Shown here piece by piece: positions 58,654 to 64,000 of a stretch of DNA of 64,000 nt. The notes under the pieces are model-generated. The model was not told the origin of the DNA, made no database searches, and saw only the letters and a program-made list of their open reading frames with translations. Each line of letters begins with the position of its first letter. Position 1 is the first letter of the stretch. Origin of the DNA: an uncultured Alphaproteobacteria bacterium (GTDB taxonomy: Bacteria; Pseudomonadota; Alphaproteobacteria; Methylaequorales; Methylaequoraceae); NCBI GenBank assembly GCA_902536655.1, contig CACAYF010000007.1:19736-83735 (forward strand), in the 5' to 3' direction. The position numbers were made by a program, and so were the translations under genes.

Positions 58654-60388
58654 GATCAAATTATTATCAGACAGTTTAATTAATAAGATTGCAGCTGGAG
58701 AAGTTTTAGAAAGACCCGCATCGGCTGTTAAAGAATTGGTAGAAAATAGTATTGATGCTGGGGCCAATAAAATCGATATTTTTATAGGGAACGGCGGTAA
58801 AAGTAACATAACAGTTTTAGATGACGGTCGGGGTATAAAAAAAGATGAATTAGAAAAAGCCGTTCTACGTCACACAACTTCGAAACTAAATTCATCAAAT
58901 TTAAATTGTATTAAAACAATGGGCTTTAGGGGTGAAGCATTGTCGTCGATAGCATCTGTTTCAGACTTTTCTATAAGTTCTAATCAGAAAAATAATTCAG
59001 AGGGTTACGAGATTAAAATAGTTTCAGGTAAAGTTAAATATGTAAAACCTGTAAATCAGAAAAAGGGAACTTGTGTTAAAGTAAGAAATTTATTCTTTTC
59101 AACACCAGCAAGATTAAAATTTCTTAAATCTGAAAACTACGAATCTATTCTTATTAAAAGACTTATTCAAAATTTTGCTATAATTCATTTTGATAAAGAA
59201 TTTAATCTTTATTTAAATAACAAAATTACAATTAAGACGTCTTTATCAAAAGATGGAGAAGAAAAAAACAGATTTTTTAATAGGGTAAATCAGATATTAG
59301 GGACAGATTTTATTGAAAATTCAATCGATCTCGAAGCAAATTCTGAATTTATTTCACTCTCTGGTCTCCTTGGATATCCAACTTTTAATTATTCAAACTC
59401 ATATAATCAATTTGTTTTTGTTAACGGAAGAGTAATTAATGACAAGACTTTGAATACAATTTTCAGGGTTGCATACAAAGATGTAATGTTCCATGACAGA
59501 TTTCCGCAGCTTATTCTAAATATAAAGTGTCCACACGACTGGGTTGATGTAAATGTGCATCCGATGAAAAATGAGGTGAGATTTAGTGACTTTAATTTAC
59601 TTAAATCATTCATTATTAAAACATTTAGAGACTCATTTGAAAAAATAGGTTATGAAAATAAAAAATTAAAATCATCAACACCGCTAGTTGAGGAAAACTA
59701 TGTAAATGGTTTTCAGGAGAAAATTAAACTAAAAGAAACAAATTATTCTAATTATGAAATAAATAATAATTATGATTCATTGCAGGAGTCAAATAAGCCT
59801 GAGCAGTTCTATCCCTTAGGACACGCTAAAAGTCAGTTTCATGCTAATTATATTATATCAGAAACTGAAGAGGGAATAATAATAGTAGACCAGCATGCAG
59901 CTCATGAAAGGATTGTATATGAAAGTTTAAAGAAAGATTATTATGAAAATAAAATTAAAACTCAACTTTTATTAATTCCTATTATTTTAAATTTAGACAA
60001 TCTGGTAATAAAAGATTATGAAAAAAAATTGGAAAACCTAGGAAAGTTTGGATTAAAAATAGATGTATTTGGATCAAATTCGGTAATTGTGAGAGAAATA
60101 CCAGCCTTAGTTTCAGATTGTAACGTCAAAAACCTTGTAGATGCTGTTATTAATGATATGGCAAATGAGAACTCTTTAAATTATTTGGAAACAGAAGTTA
60201 ATAAAATTTGCTCAACAATTGCATGTCATGGTTCAATAAGATCCGGAAGAAAGCTTGAAGTTGAAGAAATGAACGACTTATTAAGAAAAATGGAAAATAC
60301 TAAAAATTCTGGACAATGTAATCATGGACGACCAACTTTTATAAAATTAAATATCGTAGAGATAGAAAAATTATTCGGAAGAAAATAA
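58646..60388 (+). CDS. mutL: DNA mismatch repair protein MutL with endonuclease motif
   Basis: MutL couples mismatch recognition by MutS to strand incision. The 580-residue protein has the GHKL ATPase motifs KELVENSIDAGA (29-40), DDGRGI and TMGFRGEALSSI, the STPARLKFLK segment, a variable linker (about 335-390) and a C-terminal dimer domain. The latter carries DQHAAHERIVYE at 415-426, matching DQHA(X)2E(X)4E, with ACHGSIRSG near 527 and CNHGRP at 558-563. These mark an intrinsic nicking endonuclease as in MutH-less bacteria. It overlaps pgi by 8 bases and stops one base before convergent rsmD. Confidence 0.95.
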   Translation: MSEIKLLSDSLINKIAAGEVLERPASAVKELVENSIDAGANKIDIFIGNGGKSNITVLDDGRGIKKDELEKAVLRHTTSKLNSSNLNCIKTMGFRGEALSSIASVSDFSISSNQKNNSEGYEIKIVSGKVKYVKPVNQKKGTCVKVRNLFFSTPARLKFLKSENYESILIKRLIQNFAIIHFDKEFNLYLNNKITIKTSLSKDGEEKNRFFNRVNQILGTDFIENSIDLEANSEFISLSGLLGYPTFNYSNSYNQFVFVNGRVINDKTLNTIFRVAYKDVMFHDRFPQLILNIKCPHDWVDVNVHPMKNEVRFSDFNLLKSFIIKTFRDSFEKIGYENKKLKSSTPLVEENYVNGFQEKIKLKETNYSNYEINNNYDSLQESNKPEQFYPLGHAKSQFHANYIISETEEGIIIVDQHAAHERIVYESLKKDYYENKIKTQLLLIPIILNLDNLVIKDYEKKLENLGKFGLKIDVFGSNSVIVREIPALVSDCNVKNLVDAVINDMANENSLNYLETEVNKICSTIACHGSIRSGRKLEVEEMNDLLRKMENTKNSGQCNHGRPTFIKLNIVEIEKLFGRK

Positions 60389-60389
60389 G

Positions 60390-60947
60390 TTATATTTTTT
60401 TTACAAAAAGAAATTTCGATTTTGATATTTTTTTCGTCTTCATAATTTCAAAGGAATCAAAATTTAAATCAGTTATTTTTTCTCCGAACTCAAGTACGCC
60501 AAAAGAATTTTTTTTCATTAAAAAATTTATCTTTTCTATAATTAATTTCAGTGAATATTTTTGATAGGGTGGATCGCAAAAAAAAAGATCAAATTTATCT
60601 TTAAATTTGGGAAATTTATCTTTTATAATGTCTAGTTTAACTATTTTAACATTTTGAATTATCTTCAATTCCTGACAGTTTTTTCTACATAAATTTAATG
60701 ATTCATTTGAAGAGTCAATAAAGGTTACATGCTCAGCTCCTCTAGAGAGAGCTTCTAACCCTAAGGCACCAGTACCGCAAAAACAATCAATTATCGCTTG
60801 TCCAGTAATTTTTTTTTTTTCTTTTATGAGAAGAGAGTTTAGTGTATTAAAAATCATTTCTCTTGCTCTGTCAGATGTTGGACGAATTGAATTATTAGAT
60901 GGTGTTTTAATTAATCGTGTTTTAAATTTGCCTGAAATTATTCTCAT
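60390..60947 (-). CDS. rsmD: 16S rRNA (guanine966-N2)-methyltransferase RsmD
   Basis: RsmD methylates G966 of 16S rRNA on assembled 30S. The 185-residue protein begins MRIISGKFKTRLIKTP, has RPTSDRAREMIFNTL near residue 22, the SAM motif CFCGTGALGLEALSRGA (55-71) and the catalytic DPPY around 125. Length is typical. The start overlaps rluB by 26 bases, the usual rluB-rsmD order. Confidence 0.95.
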   Translation of the reverse strand: MRIISGKFKTRLIKTPSNNSIRPTSDRAREMIFNTLNSLLIKEKKKITGQAIIDCFCGTGALGLEALSRGAEHVTFIDSSNESLNLCRKNCQELKIIQNVKIVKLDIIKDKFPKFKDKFDLFFCDPPYQKYSLKLIIEKINFLMKKNSFGVLEFGEKITDLNFDSFEIMKTKKISKSKFLFVKKI

Positions 60948-61671
60948 CAGTAAACCCTATTGAATTGAGTAATTTATTTAAAAATTTGATTTCTATTTCA
61001 ACTAAATTTCCAACTCCAATGTCATTTAATTCAAAAGGTCCAAAACTTATCCTTTTCAATTTTTGAACTTTGAGATTAAAGTAATTAAGAACTTTTCTTA
61101 TTTCTCTATTTTTACCTTCAGTTAATTTAACTTCCATCATATTTTTTTCTTCACTATTCGATAATTTTATTTTAATTTCATTATACAAAATACCATCAAC
61201 TAAAAATTGACCCTCAACCAATTTATCTAAATTTTCAGGAATTTTTCCCGAAACTTTGACAATATATCTTCTTTCAATTTTATTACTTGGATCTTCAAGA
61301 TACGAAGAAAGCTTCGGATTCGTAGTTAATAGTAATAAACCCTCGGATTTTATATCTAACCTTCCAACGGAAACAACTCTTGGAAGATTTTTAGGAACTA
61401 ATCTAAACAGGCTTTTTTGCGAAAATTGTTCTTTATTAGACGAAACATAACCTACAGGTTTATTTAAAATCCAAACCCTCGTTTTAATATTAGTTAATGG
61501 TTTGTCTTTTACTTTAATGGATTTTATAAGACTTTTCTCAATAAAAAATTCTTTAAAGACATTATCGTTAATTTTAACGTCACCATTTTTTATTAAAAAT
61601 TCTGCATTTTTCCTTGAACAGATTCCCGCATGTGAAATTAATTTAGACAACCGAATTAATTTATTTGTCAA
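60922..61671 (-). CDS. rluB: 23S rRNA pseudouridine synthase RluB/RsuA family
   Basis: The 249-residue protein has an N-terminal S4 RNA-binding domain (IRLSKLISHAGICSRKNAE) and an RsuA-type synthase domain with the catalytic aspartate in VGRLDIKSEGLLLLT. LNKPVGYVSS and GKNREIRKVLNYF are family motifs. RluB makes pseudouridine 2605 in 23S rRNA; RluE/RluF/RsuA relatives cannot be fully excluded, but the rsmD neighbour favours RluB. It overlaps rsmD by 26 bases and the amidotransferase gene by 11. Confidence 0.9.
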   Translation of the reverse strand: MTNKLIRLSKLISHAGICSRKNAEFLIKNGDVKINDNVFKEFFIEKSLIKSIKVKDKPLTNIKTRVWILNKPVGYVSSNKEQFSQKSLFRLVPKNLPRVVSVGRLDIKSEGLLLLTTNPKLSSYLEDPSNKIERRYIVKVSGKIPENLDKLVEGQFLVDGILYNEIKIKLSNSEEKNMMEVKLTEGKNREIRKVLNYFNLKVQKLKRISFGPFELNDIGVGNLVEIEIKFLNKLLNSIGFTDENNFRQI

Positions 61672-62383
61672 TTTTTTTCTTGGCTGATGTTATTAATGAC
61701 TTAATGACATTAATGTCCTTGTTGTCAATAAGAAATTCTGGATGCCACTGGACGCCCAGACAATAATTGGATCTTGTACTTTCTATTGCTTCAATAACAC
61801 CATCTTCTGAAACCGCAGAGACAATAAGGTTTTTCCCCAACTTATCAACGGCTTGGTGGTGTGCTGAATTTACAAACATTTTCGAGCATTTTACAAAATT
61901 GAAAAGTATTGTATTTTTTTTTATATGAACAAAGTGACTAGGTTCATTTCTGGGATTTGGTTGCTCATGTTTTATATCAGAGTCTATTACATCAGGGATA
62001 TGTTGAAGAAGAGTTCCTCCTAGAACAACATTTATTAATTGTTGTCCGCCGCAAATTCCGAGCACCGGAATTTTTTTTTGGATGGCTTTTTTAGTTATCT
62101 TAAATTCAAAATTCGTTCTTCCATTTTTAATTCTCAATGTCGGTTTTCTCTCCTGACCATACATTTGTGGATCAATATCAAAATCTCCCCCAGTTACAAG
62201 AAGTCCATCTATAAAGTTTAAATATTGATTAATCGCTTTTACATTATTTGGTAAAAAAATAGATATGCCACCTGCAATTTCGATAGATTCAGAATAATTT
62301 TTCCTAGCCGCGTACCATGGATATTTTGAATAGGTTTGCTCTTCTTCCTCATCCAACGTTATTCCAATTACAGGCTTATTCAT
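61661..62383 (-). CDS. class I glutamine amidotransferase, PuuD-like gamma-Glu-GABA hydrolase family
   Basis: From the ATG at 62383 the protein has 240 residues (MNKPVIGITLD). The class I triad is visible: nucleophile Cys111 (LGICGGQQLIN), His214 and Glu216 (GVQWHPE). VTGGDFDIDPQMYG and SAHHQAVDKLG are typical of the PuuD / gamma-glutamyl-gamma-aminobutyrate hydrolase group (peptidase C26). The specific substrate is uncertain, since no other puu genes are near. An in-frame upstream codon at 62425 would extend into the gap to the divergent cyclophilin-like gene and is unlikely. Confidence 0.85.
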   Translation of the reverse strand: MNKPVIGITLDEEEEQTYSKYPWYAARKNYSESIEIAGGISIFLPNNVKAINQYLNFIDGLLVTGGDFDIDPQMYGQERKPTLRIKNGRTNFEFKITKKAIQKKIPVLGICGGQQLINVVLGGTLLQHIPDVIDSDIKHEQPNPRNEPSHFVHIKKNTILFNFVKCSKMFVNSAHHQAVDKLGKNLIVSAVSEDGVIEAIESTRSNYCLGVQWHPEFLIDNKDINVIKSLITSAKKKIDK

Positions 62384-62425
62384 TAATCTTTTAAAAATTA
62401 AACTTAATGTTAGTATATTAAACAT

Positions 62426-62806
62426 ATGCGAAGATGTTGTAAAATTTTTATAAATAATTACGAGATTATTGCTGATTTAAATAACTCTTTAACCGCATCT
62501 CAAATTTGGAACTCACTCCCTATTTCTTCTGATATTCATACATGGGGAAATGAAATATATTTTGATACTTCTGTAAGTGTTGAAATTGAAGAAAATGCTA
62601 AAGAAGTTATTCAGTTAGGAGAAATAGTTTATTGGCCCACTGGAAAAGTTATTGCAATCGGTTTTGGGAAGACACCAATATCTCTCGGAGATGAAATTAG
62701 ACTTGCATCCAAATGTAATGTTTGGGCTAATACTAGTTTTGATTTAAAAAAACTAGTTAATGTTCGTCAAGGTGAAAAAGTATTGGTCGAAAAGAGTAGA
62801 ATATAA
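62426..62806 (+). CDS. cyclophilin-like fold protein (DUF369/TM1367-type)
   Basis: The 126-residue protein resembles the small cyclophilin-like family (Pfam Cyclophil_like, TM1367 type), a beta-barrel fold with no established activity. Recognisable parts are the ADLNNSLTASQIWNSLPI strand-helix, HTWGNEIYFDT, YWPTGKVIAIGFGKTPIS and DEIRLASKCNVWA. Two adjacent cysteines lie at residues 4-5. It is divergent from the amidotransferase gene and followed by tadA with one base between stop and start. Its function is unknown. Confidence 0.75.
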   Translation: MRRCCKIFINNYEIIADLNNSLTASQIWNSLPISSDIHTWGNEIYFDTSVSVEIEENAKEVIQLGEIVYWPTGKVIAIGFGKTPISLGDEIRLASKCNVWANTSFDLKKLVNVRQGEKVLVEKSRI

Positions 62807-62807
62807 T

Positions 62808-63248
62808 ATGAATGAATATTTTATGAAACTTGCTTTAGATTTAGCAAAAAAATCGTTTAAACAAAATGAAATACCTGTTGGTTGCGTTTTAGTAAACGAT
62901 AAAAATGAAATAATTAGTTGTGCTTCAAATTCCATGGTACAGAATCATGACCCAACTTCGCATGCTGAAATAGTTGCAATACGAAAAGCATGTAAGAAAT
63001 TAAAAACAACAAAACTTTTAAATTTCTCAATTTATACAACGTTAGAACCATGTTTGATGTGTGAATCGTTAATTATAAGTGTTGGCATAAAAAAAATTTA
63101 TTTTGGTGCTTTTTCAGATAATGTAAAAATTCATAAGAGAAAAATAAAAAATTATTTTTCCAGTAATAATAATTATGAATTTTTTGGAGGATTTAAAGAA
63201 AAAGAGTGTTCAGATTTAATAATTAATGCTTTAGAGAAAAAAAGATAA
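62808..63248 (+). CDS. tadA: tRNA-specific adenosine deaminase TadA
   Basis: TadA converts A34 to inosine in tRNA-Arg(ACG). I take the ATG at 62808, one base after the preceding stop, giving 146 residues; the longer reading from 62760 would overlap the cyclophilin-like gene. The deaminase motif is HAEIVAIRK (zinc His52, proton shuttle Glu54) and TTLEPCLMC (Cys82, Cys85). EIPVGCVLV near the N-terminus is typical. Free guanine or cytosine deaminases share the fold but the length and motif context favour TadA. It abuts convergent purD with no spare base. Confidence 0.93.
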   Translation: MNEYFMKLALDLAKKSFKQNEIPVGCVLVNDKNEIISCASNSMVQNHDPTSHAEIVAIRKACKKLKTTKLLNFSIYTTLEPCLMCESLIISVGIKKIYFGAFSDNVKIHKRKIKNYFSSNNNYEFFGGFKEKECSDLIINALEKKR

Positions 63249-64000
63249 TCATACATTTTTTTGACCAATATCATTTCTAAAAAAACCTTCCTTCCAACCA
63301 ATAGCTTCTACAGCTTTATAAGCAATTTTCCTTGCATGTGCGATTGAATTACCTTGTGCAGTGACAGCTAGCACTCTTCCACCTGAAGAAATTACTTTTT
63401 CATTTTTTAATGCAGTTCCAGCATGGAATATCTCAACTCCTTTAATAGATTGTGCCTTTGACAGATTATTAATAACTTTATTCTTTTTATAGTTGCCAGG
63501 ATATCCTTTGGAAGCAACTACAACGCAGACAACAGATTGTTTTTTATTTCTTATGGTCAAATCAGAAAGCCTATCTTTCAAGTTATAATCAATAATTTTT
63601 AAAATATCAGTTTGTAAGTTTCTTAATAAAGTTTGACACTCTGGATCTCCGAATCTTACATTATATTCAATAACGAAAGGCCCCTGTGAGGTTATCATTA
63701 GACCAAAAAAAAGTATGCCTCTGTATACCAATTTATCTTTTTTAAGTCCTAATGATGTTGGAATTAAAATTTTTTTTTCGATTTGATTTTGGATTTTTTT
63801 TGTAATTTTTCTCGTTGGACTAAAGCAGCCCATTCCCCCGGTATTAGGCCCTTCATCATTGTTAAAAGCTCTTTTGTGATCTAGCGCGTAACCTAGTTTA
63901 GCAAAACCATTTTTATCAAAGAAAGCGAAATAACTTACCTCAAAACCTGACAAATATTCCTCAATTATTACTTTTTTTCCGGCTGAACCAAATTTTTTTT
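63249..64000 (-). CDS. purD: phosphoribosylamine-glycine ligase, 5' truncated
   Basis: PurD ligates glycine to phosphoribosylamine in purine synthesis. The window holds the C-terminal part of this ATP-grasp enzyme, about 250 residues. The frame stays open to the window edge and reads KFGSAGKKVIIEEYLSGFEVSYF, which continues into DHKRAFNNDEGPNTGGMG, YNVRFGDPECQ and the C-terminal SSGGRVLAVTAQG. The N-terminal domain lies outside. The stop abuts the tadA stop directly. Confidence 0.95.
   Translation of the reverse strand, partial: KKFGSAGKKVIIEEYLSGFEVSYFAFFDKNGFAKLGYALDHKRAFNNDEGPNTGGMGCFSPTRKITKKIQNQIEKKILIPTSLGLKKDKLVYRGILFFGLMITSQGPFVIEYNVRFGDPECQTLLRNLQTDILKIIDYNLKDRLSDLTIRNKKQSVVCVVVASKGYPGNYKKNKVINNLSKAQSIKGVEIFHAGTALKNEKVISSGGRVLAVTAQGNSIAHARKIAYKAVEAIGWKEGFFRNDIGQKNV

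Overview
The window reads as one continuous chromosomal segment of a streamlined, strongly AT-rich alphaproteobacterium, probably a free-living aerobic marine lineage of the SAR11/HIMB59/AEGEAN-169 type. The exact clade cannot be fixed from sequence reading alone. Gene content and neighbourhoods point to Alphaproteobacteria: hisC-tyrA next to metX-metW, priA followed by atpHAGDC, sdhCDAB behind a mesaconyl-CoA-hydratase-like gene, mdh-sucC-sucD, phaA-phaB, and lspA followed by a DUF3035/BamF-like lipoprotein and two M16 peptidase genes. I found about 70 protein genes. Genes of both strands usually touch or overlap by a few bases. I see no rRNA, tRNA, insertion sequence, prophage or CRISPR array, and no gap above about 135 bases.

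Layout. 1-1108 (+): end of a DUF218 gene, then plsC. 1115-3086 (-): hisC-tyrA, with metX-metW-gloB divergent at 3177-5682 (+). 5679-7576 (-): phaA-phaB. 7710-17406 (+): rplU-rpmA-obgE-proB-proA-nadD-rsfS-rlmH-gpmI-envC-like-ctpA-rppH. 17397-24213 (-): priA and atpHAGDC. 24255-25848 (+): DUF484 gene and xerC. 25843-44534 (-) is a long block: ffh-rpsP-rimM-trmD-rplS, leuCDB-asd, MaoC hydratase, sdhCDAB, zapE, nadA-nadC, mdh-sucC-sucD and a GcvR-like ACT protein. 44656-47638 (+): dapF-mtaB-ftsY. 47605-48792 (-): a PQQ-type sugar dehydrogenase. 48846-60388 (+): phaJ-like gene, ribF-ileS-lspA, two lipoproteins, two M16 proteins, pgi and mutL. 60390-62383 (-): a class I glutamine amidotransferase, rluB and rsmD. 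62426-63248 (+): a cyclophilin-like protein and tadA. 63249-64000 (-): 3' part of purD.

The genes supply central carbon and energy metabolism (TCA enzymes, complex II, ATP synthase, Pgi, GpmI), amino acid synthesis (Met, Pro, Leu, Lys/Thr branch, Tyr/Phe or His), NAD and FAD synthesis, translation and SRP targeting, tRNA and rRNA modification, and envelope maintenance.

Most of the window is ordinary housekeeping sequence, and I found no convincing new multi-gene system. The points most worth a second look are: rimM, whose conserved N-terminus has no ATG, GTG or TTG start; ribosomal protein S16 with a tail of three 19-residue repeats, beside an L19 that also carries a tail; an overlapping divergent promoter pair between hisC and metX; a terminator-like hairpin in the ffh leader; an undescribed low-complexity lipoprotein beside a BamF-like one; and seven convergent gene pairs that leave no room for terminators.
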